Below are positions 9,619-20,320 of a DNA stretch of 64,000 bases, piece after piece. Within the stretch, counting starts at the first letter, position 1, and every line of letters starts with the position of its first letter. Source of the stretch: Ryuthela nishihirai (taxonomy: Eukaryota; Arthropoda; Arachnida; Araneae; Heptathelidae); assembly GCA_038380435.1 (NCBI GenBank), contig JAWZYU010000024.1, forward strand, positions 51,856,613 through 51,920,612. Direction: 5' to 3'. The notes beneath the pieces are model-generated. The model did not search any database, was not told the DNA's origin, and worked only from the letters and a program-made list of their open reading frames with translations. The translations under genes were made by a program, and so were the position numbers.

Positions 9619-10003
9619 GTTGGGTTGTTTTACCTCTGAGCGGCACTTTTTTGCACACCATGGGCTAAATGGCCAGGTCACATGGACCCCGAAGGCTTAG
9701 AGAAGGTTGGGGGAGGGGTCCCACTGGAACAGCTGTTGGGAGACAGATGGTAGCCTCCCGTCAAGGCCATCCAGCGTGTTCTTTAACGTGCACAGAGAAT
9801 GGCTCTCCCGCACACGGGGCCACGGCTTAACGTCCCATCCGACGGACGGCGGCCTTTCCAAGTCCATCAGTGTCCCCTACTGACCGTGGGCAGGGCGGGG
9901 AATTTTGCGGAGATAAATCTCAACGCTGACCCAGCTGGGACTCGAACCTGGGAACTACAGATTACGAGCCTGACGCGCTACCGACTGAGCCACCCCCGCC
10001 CCA
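9619..10003 (-). mobile_element. SINE-A, full length
   Basis: The reversed tail (gttgggttgttttacctctg) is at the left and the A/B boxes at the right (ctgggactcgaacctgg, about 9938-9954). No clear TSD seen. Confidence 0.9.
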
Positions 10004-10559
10004 CCAGACAAGAAAACGATTCTTTAATCAAAGAGGAACTTGTTTCTTATCCGTTTGTTTTCACCTCGTGCGAAGAGATATCTGCGAATCTTTTGTTGTC
10101 CTTATACTCGAAATAACTTCTGTCTAGAAGTTGTTTGGTGACCGTTAATACGATCTCATCTTGAAGCGTTAGGTTTTTACGTGCTCTGATTGCCGGAGGA
10201 ATGTGCCTCTATCCTTCCTCATCCATCACCATGGCAATGCCGGCCCACATCCTCCATCTCTGCTCCATCCTCATCATGGGTCGGCAAAACACTGGTAAAA
10301 GATGGGTGCGTTGGCGTCATCAAAAAGGACCATTCTTTTGTTCTGGTTGTTTTCTGGAGATTATGATTTATGACATCGGGGTACGGTTCCCGTCACTCCG
10401 ATAAGAATAAGACTCGTTTGGTAGTTTTATGCAGGATGATATGGATGTCGCATCTGAAAAAAAATGGTAGTGGCTTTCGATTGAAGGAACTGAGGGTAAC
10501 ACTTAGTAGTTGAAGCGTCCACAGTGCTCAAATCTATAAGAACCGTCAAAGCATCAACT
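10004..10559. other. Unique sequence
   Basis: No gene recognised; a 67-residue forward open frame at 10201-10404 has no recognisable motif. Confidence 0.4.
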
Positions 10560-10572
10560 GCGCAGCTTCAGA

Positions 10573-10959
10573 TTGCATTGTTTTACCTCTGAGCGGCACT
10601 TTTTTTGCATACCATGGGCTAAATGGCCAGGCCACAAGGACCCCGAAGGCTCAGAGAAGGTTGGGGGAGGGGACCCACTGGAACAGTTGTTGGGAGACAG
10701 ATGGTAGCCTCCCGTCAAGGCCATCCAGCGTGTTCTTTAACGTGCACAGGGTATACCTCTCCCGCACACGGGGCCACGAATTAACGTCGCATCCGACGGA
10801 CGGCGTCCTTTTCAAGCCCATCGGTGTCCCCTACTGACCGTGGGCAAGGCGGGGAAATTTTGCGCAGATAAATCTCAACGTTGACCCAGCTGGGACTCGA
10901 AACTGGGAACTACAGATTACGAGCCTGATGCGCTACCGACTGAGCTACCCCCGCCCCAC
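10573..10959 (-). mobile_element. SINE-A, full length
   Basis: Bracketed by a perfect 13-bp TSD, gcgcagcttcaga, at 10560-10572 and 10960-10972. Confidence 0.94.
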
Positions 10960-11137
10960 GCGCAGCTTCAGAGTCTCCCCAGTTGTTACTCACACTAATC
11001 TATTGGTTGCAATGAAGATATTATGAAACACCCCATAGTCTACGTAGTTGTCATTCACACTATGCTACTAGTTACAACTGGGAAGATTATGAGACAGTGC
11101 GATCCCATAATCTTCATAAGTGCCTGCCATTCACGTA

Positions 11138-11281
11138 CTGTCGCTCAAAAAAGTATCCGAACACTTCGTGTCACGTGACACAAAGGTTACCAGATCACTA
11201 ATTTCTAAAAAAATCGTTGCCAGATATTTTTTCTGAATTCTGTAATCAACCATAGTGTTCGGATATTTTTTTGAGCGACAG
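11138..11281. mobile_element. MITE-T, 144-bp hairpin form
   Basis: TA at 11136-11137 and 11282-11283. Ends ctgtcgctcaaaaaagtatc and its inverse. The left arm is shortened, so the element is an imperfect palindrome around tcacgtga. Confidence 0.9.
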
Positions 11282-11340
11282 TACCTGGGAAGATTAAAGG
11301 ACTGCGCATTTGATTCTTCGACACTTCTCACATATAAGAG

Positions 11341-11468
11341 GTCGTGTTGGCCCAGTCCATAGTGCGCCAGGTTCGTAATCTGCAGTTAACAAGTTCGAAT
11401 TTGAAGAGCGTTAAGATTTTTCTCCCCAAAACTCCCCGTCTTGCCGTCGGTCTGTAGCGGACACCGTA
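11341..11468 (+). mobile_element. SINE-A head, diverged fragment
   Basis: Shows gtgcgccaggttcgtaatct, aagttcgaa and a degenerate tctccccaaaactccccgtc, then stops near gcggacaccgtaag. An old, truncated copy. Confidence 0.7.
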
Positions 11469-11498
11469 AGTAAGTAAGTTTATTTTCTGTTTTATGTA

Positions 11499-11693
11499 CA
11501 GTCGCTCAAAAAAGTATCCGAACACTACGGTTGATTACAGAATTCAGAAAAAATATCTGGCAACGATTTTTTTTTAGAATTTTTTAGCAACCTTCGTGTC
11601 ACGTGACACGAAGGTTGCTAAAAAAATTTCTAAAAAAAATTTTTCTGAATTCTGTAATTAACCGTAGTGTTCGGATATTTTTTTGAGCGACTG
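11499..11693. mobile_element. MITE-T, 195-bp palindromic form
   Basis: TA at 11497-11498 and 11694-11695. The two arms are near-perfect inverse copies meeting at tcgtgtcacgtgacacga, so a transcript would fold into one long hairpin. Confidence 0.92.
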
Positions 11694-11954
11694 TACACAT
11701 GCAGGGCATGGTTGCCACAAAGTAATAATTAAAATAACAACCCCTTGCTCTATAATAGAAATAAACTTGAATATATATTTTACATATATAACAACGATTT
11801 TTTTAGAAATTAGTGATCTGGCAACCTTCGTGTCACGTGATTACAGAATTCGGGAAAAATATCTGGAGCGTGTACAGCAACTGTACACGCTCCAGTTACC
11901 GTTCACAGCAAACTGGAGCGTGTGCAGTTACTGCACACGCTCCAGTTTGCTGTG

Positions 11955-12316
11955 AACGGTAACTGCACACGCTCAATATTTCCGTGAGTGAGCCCACACG
12001 ATCCAGGTCTTTGTGAGCTCACACGATCCAATGTGCTGTGAACATTAACCGCAACCGCTCCAGTTTACTGTGAACGGTAACTGCACACGCTCAATATTTC
12101 CGTGAGTGAGCCCACACGATCCAGGTCTTTGTGAGCTCACACGATCCAATGTGCTGTGAACATTAACCGCAACCGCTCCAGTTTACTGTGAACGGTAACT
12201 GCACACGCTCAATATTTCCGTGAGTGAGCCCACACGATCCAGGTCTTTGTGAGCTCACACGATCCAATGTGCTGTGAACATTAACCGCAACCGCTCCAGT
12301 TTACTGTGAACGGTAA
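11955..12316. repeat. 118-bp satellite, three units
   Basis: aatatttcc landmarks near 11976, 12094 and 12212. The array ends abruptly at ggtaact, then unrelated DNA starts. Confidence 0.92.
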
Positions 12317-12798
12317 CTTTAAACTATGCATTTCATTTCTTACAATCAAAGTTATTTGGTATTGCGTATTTTTCTCCTGTATTTTTGCCATTACAATAAC
12401 TTATATAACAAGATCATTCCACACGAGTAAAACTCGTTTGTGGGGCTTATAAATGAAATACATTTTCATACATTTGGCATCATATTTAATATTTAAACGA
12501 TAATCTTACATTTAATGTTTCCATATTGTTCTTTTTTCTAATTAGAATTTTAAATTTTCTAAGTTTAGTTCCAATATCCATTTTTTAAGTTCTTTAACAA
12601 ATTCGTTTACGTTTCTTAACATCCTTTATATAATTTGGATTCAAATTAAATAATCTTGCGGATATATAATGCCTGGCAATAATATTTATGCTGCAAAAGC
12701 TCTTCCAATAATAAGTTTTTGGATAATCTAGTATTAACCGCAAAGGCGCTGATGTTTTCCACGCCATTCCACTATTCTTTACGTTTTTCATTACACTA

Positions 12799-12936
12799 AA
12801 AATATATAATTTTTCTCATTGGCAAGATGCCCAATATTTGATAATCCTGAATTATACTTTCTCTCCTTCTCTTTCTTAACATTCGCCTAATTATATGGTT
12901 TTGGACTTCCTCTAGCGATTTATTATACGTGTCATA
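12799..12936 (-). pseudogene. LINE reverse transcriptase C-terminal fragment (copy A)
   Basis: About 46 residues ending QDYQILGILPMRKIIYF, preceded by SLEEVQNHIIRRML. This Q-N-x-x-I-R ... I-x-x-L-x-I-L-P spacing resembles the region after the catalytic domain in several LINE clades. A stop follows KIIYF; sequence to 12320 looks like further decayed LINE but is not readable. Resemblance is from memory and weak. Confidence 0.4.
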
Positions 12937-12937
12937 A

Positions 12938-13326
12938 GCTCCCGATGGGCTTGGAAAGACCTCAGTCCGTCGGATGGAACATTTAGCCATGACACCGTGT
13001 GCGGGAGAGCCACACTTGGGTCCGATGCTGTGCACGTTAAAGAACACGCTAGATGGCCTTAACTGGAGTTTACTATCTGTCTCCCAACAGCTGTTCCAGT
13101 GGGTTCCCTTCCCCAACCTTCTCTGGGCCCTCGGGGTCTTTATGACCTGGCCATTTAGTCCATTGTGTGCGAAAAAGGGCCGCTCAGAGGTAAAACAACC
13201 CAACCCAACAGCTGTTCCAGTGGGTTCCCTCCCCCATCCTTCTCTGAGCCCTCGGGGTCTTTTTGACCTGGCCATTTAGTCCATTGTGTGCGAAAAAGTG
13301 CCGCTTAGAGGTAAAACAACCCAATC
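12938..13326 (+). mobile_element. SINE-A, headless, partially duplicated tail
   Basis: Begins at the ccgatgggcttgg body box. The last ~125 bp of the tail are repeated (from about 13207). It belongs to the composite element, since its inverse at 43698-44087 shares the same boundaries. Confidence 0.85.
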
Positions 13327-13391
13327 CATAGCAGTCCATAGATCACATCACACATGGGAGAGAAAGTGACTCCACAAAAATTGTCATTTAC

Positions 13392-13427
13392 AAGTTATGG
13401 TTTGTGAGTTATCACAAACCATAACTT
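13392..13427. repeat. Perfect 16-bp palindrome next to MITE end
   Basis: Arms aagttatggtttgtga (13392-13407) and its complement (13412-13427) with a gtta spacer, immediately before a MITE-T terminus (atcgctcaaaa). Conserved in the inverse copy near 43597-43632. Confidence 0.9.
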
Positions 13428-13860
13428 ATCGCTCAAAAAAATATCCGAACACTATGGTTGATTACAGAATTCAGAAAAAATATCTGGCAACGATTTTTTT
13501 AGAAATTAGTGATCTGGCAACCTTCGTGACACGTGATTACAGAATTCAGGAAAAATATCTGGAGCGTGTACAGCAACTGTACACGCTCCAGTTACCGTTC
13601 ACAGCAAACTGGAGCGTATGCAGTTACTGCACACGCTCCAGTTTGCTGTGAACGGTAACTGCACACGCTCAATATTTCCGTGAGTGAGCCCACACGATCT
13701 AGTATCAAAATAATATGACCACCTACAGTCGCTCAAAAAAGTATCCGAACACTATGGTTGATTACAGAATTCAGAAAAAATATCTGGCAACCTTCGTGAA
13801 AAAATATCTGGCAACGATTTTTTTAGAAATTTGGGATCTGGCAACCACGTGACAAGAAGG
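13428..13860 (+). mobile_element. One-ended MITE-T plus adjacent MITE-T
   Basis: The first element starts atcgctcaaaaaaatatccg, passes two hairpins and ends without a terminus at gatctagtatcaaaat. The second starts at 13731 after TA (cagtcgctcaaaaaagtatc), is internally rearranged and loses its right end near 13860. Confidence 0.82.
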
Positions 13861-14248
13861 TTGCAGAGCGGGGAGTTTTGCACTTATCAGTGGTAAAACA
13901 ACTAATAATCCAAATCCTTATTCCACTGGAATGGACCTCCCCTACACCCCTAAAGAAATTATGAGTGTAACCCCGACTTTTCATAACGAAAGCAAATCAC
14001 GCTTTAATTTATAAACAACCAAAATTTATAATAATGATAATAATACCTCACACTTTCAAGGTCTGGGAATATTTTATATCTGTTTTCATTCCTTCTGATG
14101 CACGCGGAAGATAAACAAATCGAACCTGGACGTCCGAAAGCAGTTCGTCAAGATAAAAAAAATGCAACTGATTCGTGCAAAATGTTAAAGCAAACATTTA
14201 TATCTTATTCTCGTGTCAGTAAATAAGCGTGCGAAGTCATCGGAATTT
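13861..14248. other. Unique AT-rich sequence
   Basis: No gene, repeat or RNA recognised. Confidence 0.4.
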
Positions 14249-14258
14249 CCTCTCGCAT

Positions 14259-14645
14259 GTTAGGGGCGGGGGTGGCTCAGTCGGTAGCGCGCCAGGCTCG
14301 TAATCTGTAGTTGCCAGGTTCGAGTCCCAGCTGGGTCAGCGTTGAGATTTATCTCCGCAAAATTCCCCGCCCTGCCCACGGTCAGTAGGGGACACCGATG
14401 GGCTTAGAAAATCCGCCGTCCGTCGGATGGGGCGTTAAGCCGTGGCCCCGTGTGCGGGAGAGCCATACTCTGTGCACGTTAAAGAACACGCTGGATGGCT
14501 TTGACGGGAGGCTACCATCTGTCTCCCAACAGCTGTTCCAGTGGGTCCCCTCCCCCAACCTTCTCTGAGTCTTCGGGGTTCATGTGACCTGGCCATTTAG
14601 CCCATGGTGTGCAAAAAAGTGCCGCTCAGAGGTAAAACAACCCAA
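14259..14645 (+). mobile_element. SINE-A, full length
   Basis: TSD cctctcgcat at 14249-14258 and 14646-14655. Both tRNA boxes intact. Confidence 0.93.
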
Positions 14646-14655
14646 CCTCTCGCAT

Positions 14656-14874
14656 ATTCGATCAGCAGATGTCACTCTATAAAAACATCATTAACACGCC
14701 ATTTGAGGGCGATTTCCAGAAAGAGGAAGGAAAAAGATCGAATTTCTTTTCGCCGTGGGCTTGGATTGCGTGGGAATCGAGTGCCGAAGTGTTGAAATGA
14801 GAATTGATGTTGGGCAGAAGAAGGAAATGTCTCAAGTAGAGAGAAATTCCAGAGATACTCTTCTTCTGTTGTTG
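14656..14874. other. Unique sequence
   Basis: Short interval between two SINEs; a frame open on both strands shows no family motif. Confidence 0.4.
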
Positions 14875-15092
14875 TGTTGGGTTGTTTGACCTCTGAAAGG
14901 CATTTTTTCACACAAACGGGCTAAACAGCCAGGTCGCAAGGACCCCAAAAGGTAAGGGAATCCATTGGACTGCTGTCAGATGGAAACCTCCCATCAAAAC
15001 CATACAGCGCATTTTTTTAATGTGCAACGGTATGGGTTTCTCCTGCACGCAGGACAGTGACTTAAATCCCATACGACTAATGACAGTCAACT
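14875..15092 (-). mobile_element. SINE-A, old diverged fragment
   Basis: Begins gttgggttgtttgacctctg and shows aggtcgcaaggacccc and taatgtgcaacggtatgg. Many changes, and no head. Confidence 0.7.
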
Positions 15093-15295
15093 TTAGATTT
15101 ACGTAGAATTTTTACCCGAATCGAGATATAATGAAACTGGTCATATCCAAATGAATCCTTGACGGATTCAAAAAATCATAATGAAAATTCAGCATAAAAT
15201 TCAGAATAAACATTTTTTGGTGTGTTCTTTTCTGTTTCATTTGTTAGTATGAAGGTACTGCACAGAAATATTTAAACTGTTCCACGTTAGGTCAA

Positions 15296-15683
15296 TTTGG
15301 GTTGAATTGTTTTACCTCTGAGCGGCACTTTTTTGCACACCATGGGCTAAATGACCAGGCCACAAGGACCCCGCAGGCTCAGAGAAGGTTGGGGGAGGGG
15401 ACCCACTGGAACAACTGTTGTTAAACAGATGGTAGCCTCCCGTCAAGGCCATCCAGCGTGTTCTTTAACGTGCACAGGGATGGCTCTCCCGCACACGGGG
15501 CCACGGCTTAACGTCCCATCCGACGGACGGCGGCCTTTCCAAGCCCATCGGTGTCCCCTACTGACCGTGGGCAGAGCGGGGGAAATTTTGCGGAGATAAA
15601 TCTCAACGCTGACCCAGCTGGGACTCGAACCTGGGAACTACAGATTACGAGCCTGACGCGCTACCGACTGAGCCACCCCGGCC
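15296..15683 (-). mobile_element. SINE-A, full length
   Basis: Perfect 14-bp TSD ccacgttaggtcaa at 15282-15295 and 15684-15697. Confidence 0.95.
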
Positions 15684-15697
15684 CCACGTTAGGTCAA

Positions 15698-16439
15698 AAA
15701 GGAGTCGGATTCAGAACTCAGTAACTTCTTAAATACATGTTTTTTATCGACAAAGGTGACTGAAGTTAAAGATTTTAATAAAATTCATCTAAATTTCGAT
15801 TTTCAGCGATATTTATTCATTGCTTAAAGATTTGTGGCAGGTGGATTATTCAACGAAAGCTCAGAAAGAATCTTTCAAAATGGCCCAGAATAATCTCTAC
15901 ACAAACTGCTACAAATAAACCCTTCTAACTTCTTTCAATTACTTCTGATCAATTATTCACTTTTCAAGAAACATTTTTAAAATTCTCTGAAAGGAATGGG
16001 AAAAATGTTACACTGCAATGGAAACTTACCTTTTTTTTTTTGGCTTTTTGCGTCCTTTTCCCATCCCCCTCCCCCTTTAAATTTTTTCTAGATCCGTGCC
16101 TGCATAGAACTGCTTCGATTTTGTTTTGGTTCGGTATTTATACATAATATGCATGAAAAAAAAATACTTGTTTTGGTTTCAGCTCTTTTTGATACCTGAA
16201 TGATAAAAACTGATATTTTGGTTACGCTGAATCTTCACCCGTATGTTTTCGTGGTTACGAACGCAGTTTATTGTGTCTTGTACTCAAGATGTTAAAACTC
16301 GTCTGAAATATTTTGCTTACATTTTGCACTGGATTTGATTCATTCAATTAGTTTCTGTTAGTGGATTGAAGAATGATAAAATCATAATAATTTAGGACAT
16401 TTTATCAGGACAATCGGAAAAAATGAGAGAACATTTAAA
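15698..16439. other. Unique AT-rich sequence
   Basis: No open frame of note; one T-run at about 16029-16040. Confidence 0.45.
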
Positions 16440-16450
16440 TGCATGGGAGA

Positions 16451-16834
16451 GTTGGGTTGTTTTACCTCTGAGCCACACGTTTTTGCACACCATGGGCTAA
16501 ATGGCCAGGTCACATGGACCCCGAAGGCTCAGAGAAGGTTGGGGGATGGGACCCACTGGAACAGCTGTTGGGAGACAGATGGTAGACTCCCGTCAAGGCC
16601 ATCCAGCGTGTTCTTTAACGTGCACGGGGTATGGCTCTCCCGCACACGGGGCCACGGCTTAGCGTCCCATCCGACGGACGGCGGATTTTCCAAGCCCATC
16701 GGTGTCCCCTACTGACCGTGGGCAGGGCGGGGAATTTTGCGGAGATAAATCTCAACGCTGACTCAGTGGGACTCGAACCTGGGAACTACAGATTACGAGC
16801 CTGGCGCGCTACCGACTGAGCCACCCCCTCCCCG
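16451..16834 (-). mobile_element. SINE-A, full length
   Basis: TSD tgcatgggaga at 16440-16450 and 16835-16845. Confidence 0.94.
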
Positions 16835-17982
16835 TGCATGGGAGATGTTGTGCAAATAAAATAAAAGATTAGTTACTCCAATGAACTAAGTGAAGAGAAA
16901 GGACTAGCAGTGTGGAGAATGAGTAGATTTTCTTCGAGAGTAGGGGAGGAAGATGAATATTTTAAATTCCTTAGTTGTAAGAAAAATATGAAAAACAGGA
17001 TTGTTTCTTTCAGGCCAGGAAGGCCTTCTGGCATTCCCTCCTTGGAGAAAAGGATCAGAAGCAAAAACCTTCTTAGAAAGATAACAAGCAAAAATCTCCT
17101 TTCTTGGAATGAAAAAGAAGCAAAATCTTTCAGGTACAAAAAGGCAGAAACAAAATCACCTATCGTTTCTTTTTTGAAAGAGATGAGAAATTCGTTCTGG
17201 AATTCTGACGACAAAATTTTCTATGATTTCTTTCTTTGACGAAAAGCAGACGAAAGATTATTTAGCCTTCTTAGAAAAAGAGGAAACAAAATCATTTAAC
17301 CATCTCAGAAAGAGAGGAAACAAAATCTCTCCTTCCCTCCTTAGAAGGAAGAAGAAGAAAACTTTCTTCACCATTAATTCGAAGTTGGAAAAGATGAAAA
17401 AGGTAATTTTTATATATTCTTAAATGGAATCAGACTGAAAAAATATATTATCACTTTCTCTTCTTAAAATACAACAAAAAAAATAATTTATTAACTTTTT
17501 TTTCGGACTAATGAATTAGAAACAAAAATCTTGTACTTTCTCTTATTTAAAGGAAGCAGGTTGGCAAAAGATTTCAAAAATCCCTCTATGAAATAAAAAT
17601 ATAAAATAAGCTACGATTTTTTCTTTTGGAAAACAGAAAATGGAACTTTGTATCTTAATCCTTTTAGGAAGAGAATAAACCAAATCATCTATAATTTTCT
17701 CTATGGAGGGAAGGGAAAAAAACATGTTTTTGTCATTATTTTGAATGGCTAAGAGAAGAGAAAAGTTTTTTTTTTCGTAGAAGAATGGAATTTCCTGGAG
17801 TTGACAAAATTTTCTACTATTACCTCCTTTGAATTAAAAAGATAAATGAAATAATCTATCTTATCTTTCTTAGAGGAAAAGAGAAAAGAGTCCTTTATAT
17901 TTCTTCGGAAGTGATGAACAAAAATTTCTGTCGTTGTCTATTTCGCCTGTCATTTTTCTGATCAAATCGTCTGTCATTTTCT

Positions 17983-18374
17983 GGGGGCGGGGGTGGCTCA
18001 GTCGGTAGCGCGCCAGGCTCGTAATCTATAGTTCCCAGGTTCGAGTCCCAGTTGGGTCAGCGTTGAGATTTATCTCCGCAAAATTCCCCGCCCTGCCCAC
18101 GGTCAGTAGGGGACACCGATGGGCTTGGAAAGGCCGCCGTCCGTCGGATGGGACGTTAAGCCGTGGCCCCGTGTGCGGGAGAGACATACCCTGTGCACGT
18201 TAAAGAACACGCTGGATGGCCTTGACGGGAGAGGCTACCATCTGTCTCCCAACAGCTGTTCCAGTGGGTCCCCTCTCCCAACCTTCTCTGAGCCTTCGGG
18301 GTCCATGTGACCTGGCCATTTAGCCCATGGTATGCAAAAAAAGTGCCACTCAGAGGTAAAACAACCCAACCCAA
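17983..18374 (+). mobile_element. SINE-A, full length
   Basis: TSD gtctgtcattttct at 17969-17982 and 18375-18388. The duplicated target is a landmark of the ancient satellite. Confidence 0.94.
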
Positions 18375-18809
18375 GTCTGTCATTTTCTCTTGGAAGGAAA
18401 AAAGAGCAGCGAGATTTTCTACCATTATTTTGAATGAGGGAGAAAAGGAAGAAAAGTTTTCTTCTTCTTAGAACGATGGGGGCTGGCAGATTTTCCTGAC
18501 ATTCCCTCCTTTGAATAGAAGAAGAGAAATCGTAGTTTTCTTCTACCATTTCTACCTCAGAAGAAAAGGGGAGAAATAATTTCTTCTTGAAAGTGGGTTC
18601 ATAGAATCTTCTGTTGTTCTCTCCTTCGAAGAAAATGAAGCAGAAGTTTCCATTGTCCGCCATTTTCTCTTTGGAAGGAAGGAAAATCAACAAAGTTTTC
18701 TACCGTTATTCAGAACAAGTGAGAGAAGAATTCTATTTTCGAATTTCATAGCTTTCTGTCATTCCCTCCTAGGAATTAAAGAATGGAAATTTCATATCAT
18801 ATTTTAAAT

Positions 18810-18892
18810 AATTAGTTGTCCTGAATGCGATTCGAACCCGCATCTTCCAGAAGCATGCCAAGCGTCATAACCGCCAGACCACCAGAAATTAA
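18810..18892 (-). mobile_element. SINE-C (third tRNA-headed family), inverse copy
   Basis: On the minus strand: ggtggtctggcggttatgac (A-box-like), gcgggttcgaatcgc (B box), then caactaattattt. The same order recurs on the plus strand at 19396-19490. Two copies define the family. Confidence 0.55.
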
Positions 18893-18974
18893 CGGTTTTA
18901 ATCAACATTGTGACCAAATAAGTTCCCACATTTTTGGCACGTCAACAAAAATGCGGGTGTGCTTATATGTCACA

Positions 18975-19403
18975 TTGTTGAAGAAAACGATTTGTCTCTG
19001 GTGATCAGCAACTGTACACGCTCCGTACACGCTCCAGATATTTTTCCTGAATTCTGCAATCACGTGACACGAAGATTGCCAGATCACTCATTTCTAAAAA
19101 AATTGTTGCCAGATATTTTTTTCTGAATTCTGTAATCAACCATAGTGTTCGGATACTTTTTTGAGCGACTGTAGGTGGTCATATTATTTTGATACTAGAT
19201 CGTGTGGGCTCACTCACGAAAATATTGAGCGTGTGCAGTTACCGTTCACGGCAAACTGGAGCGTGTGCAGTAACTGCACACGCTCCAGTTTGCTGTGAAC
19301 GGTAACTGGAGCGTGTACAGTTGCTGTACACGCCAGATATTTTTCCTGAATTTTATAATCACGTGACACGAAGGTTGTTGAAGAAAACGATTTGTCTCTG
19401 GTG
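18975..19403. repeat. 29-bp direct repeats flanking a one-ended MITE-T
   Basis: Identical 29-bp segments at 18975-19003 and 19375-19403 (starting ttgttgaagaaaacg, ending tctctggtg). The enclosed DNA is MITE-T material lacking outer termini. This is far longer than the TA duplication of normal MITE-T copies. Confidence 0.9.
19007..19374 (-). mobile_element. MITE-T pair, both ends missing
   Basis: Contains an arm ending ttttttgagcgactg at about 19170, then TA, the linker with gatactagatcgtgtg, the long hairpin (about 19230-19310) and a final arm that stops at acacgaaggttg. Same module order as 43290-43500. Confidence 0.85.
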
Positions 19404-19490
19404 GACGCCTGGTATGCTTCAGAGAGATGTGGGTTCGAATCCCACTCAGTACAACCAATGCTTTTGCAACTAATTATTTCAAGTTTTTCT
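19396..19490 (+). mobile_element. SINE-C, plus-strand copy
   Basis: Head with gatgtgggttcgaatcccac as B box; body starts caactaattatttcaag. The A box is damaged. It does not fold as a credible tRNA gene. Confidence 0.5.
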
Positions 19491-20320
19491 TGTCTACAGG
19501 AGAAGAGCGTTTTTCTGTGATACGTCACGTGATATGTTCCTTCTTTAATCACTTTTTTCAATTCTTTAATTTGTTTCCTCTTTAATTCTTCAATTTATTC
19601 GAAACAAAGAATAATGGAAGAAAAATTGCTTTTTTTTTAAGCTGACAATTTAAGCTCTTATTATTCCTTCCTTGATAATAGGTGGAAAACAAAGCCTTCT
19701 ACGGTGTATTCCTTAAGGAAGGGGATATAAAAGTAAAGTCTTATGTGGTTCCTTCTTAGAAAGAGAGGAAATAAAATTTTCTGTTATTTTCTTCTTCTTC
19801 CAGGAAGATAAAGCAAAATATTCATTTCCATAATTAATAGACGGTAAAGAAAGTAAAAAAACTTCTCAAAAGAAGTATGTTGGGTAATTCGTCTTTAAAG
19901 TACGGGAGGAAAAACGAAACTTTCTACAGTTTCAACGTTAGAGGGAAGAAAATAAACTAAAAAGCCTATTTATCTCTAAATTTTTGAAGCGAGACAAAAT
20001 CATCTGTCATTTCTCCTTGGAAAGAAAAAAGGATACATAAAATTTTGCACCTTTCCTTCGAATGAGCAAGAAACAACAAAAAATGAAATGATTTAATGTG
20101 TTTTTTAGGGAGGAAGAATACTGGCAATGTTTTTCGGATATTCCATTTTGAAAATATAGTGAAAGAAACAAACCCTTTACGATTTCCTCCTTAGTAGGAA
20201 GGACAGACACAGAACTCTGCATCTTTGCCATCTTCCAAAAGGATGAAACAAGTTCTTGCCATTCTCTCTTTGAAGGTTTAAAGGGAAAACAACATTTTTA
20301 AACGGTCTTTTCATGCAGAA

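Larger units (their letters stand above)
11795..13860 (+). mobile_element. Composite MITE-T, truncated copy (inverse of 43081-45221)
   Basis: Order: MITE arm without its terminus, hairpins, three 118-bp units, a unique ~620-bp LINE-bearing block, a headless SINE-A, a 16-bp palindrome, a one-ended MITE-T, then a damaged full MITE-T. It is the reverse complement of 43081-45221. Over 12796-13651 the alignment is gapless (coordinate sums constant at 57,024). Both outermost termini are missing here. Confidence 0.88.
16860..20320. repeat. Decayed ~285-bp satellite, left part
   Basis: Recurring landmarks: a ctaccatta-tt-gaatgagggag box (about 17730, 18418, 18698), then cttcttagaa, ggcattccctcctttgaa, and aaaggagaaacaaaatc. 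Spacing is about 280 between the last two, and about 288 between the first two after removing the SINE-A at 17983. Short frames on both strands are by-products of its purine/pyrimidine blocks. SINE-A, SINE-C and MITE-T insertions interrupt it. Confidence 0.6.

Noticed and set aside
18818..18892. Isolated tRNA gene on the minus strand
   Set aside because: Has A- and B-box-like text, but no convincing acceptor stem, and it shares its 3' flank with a second copy at 19396-19490. Better explained as a SINE.
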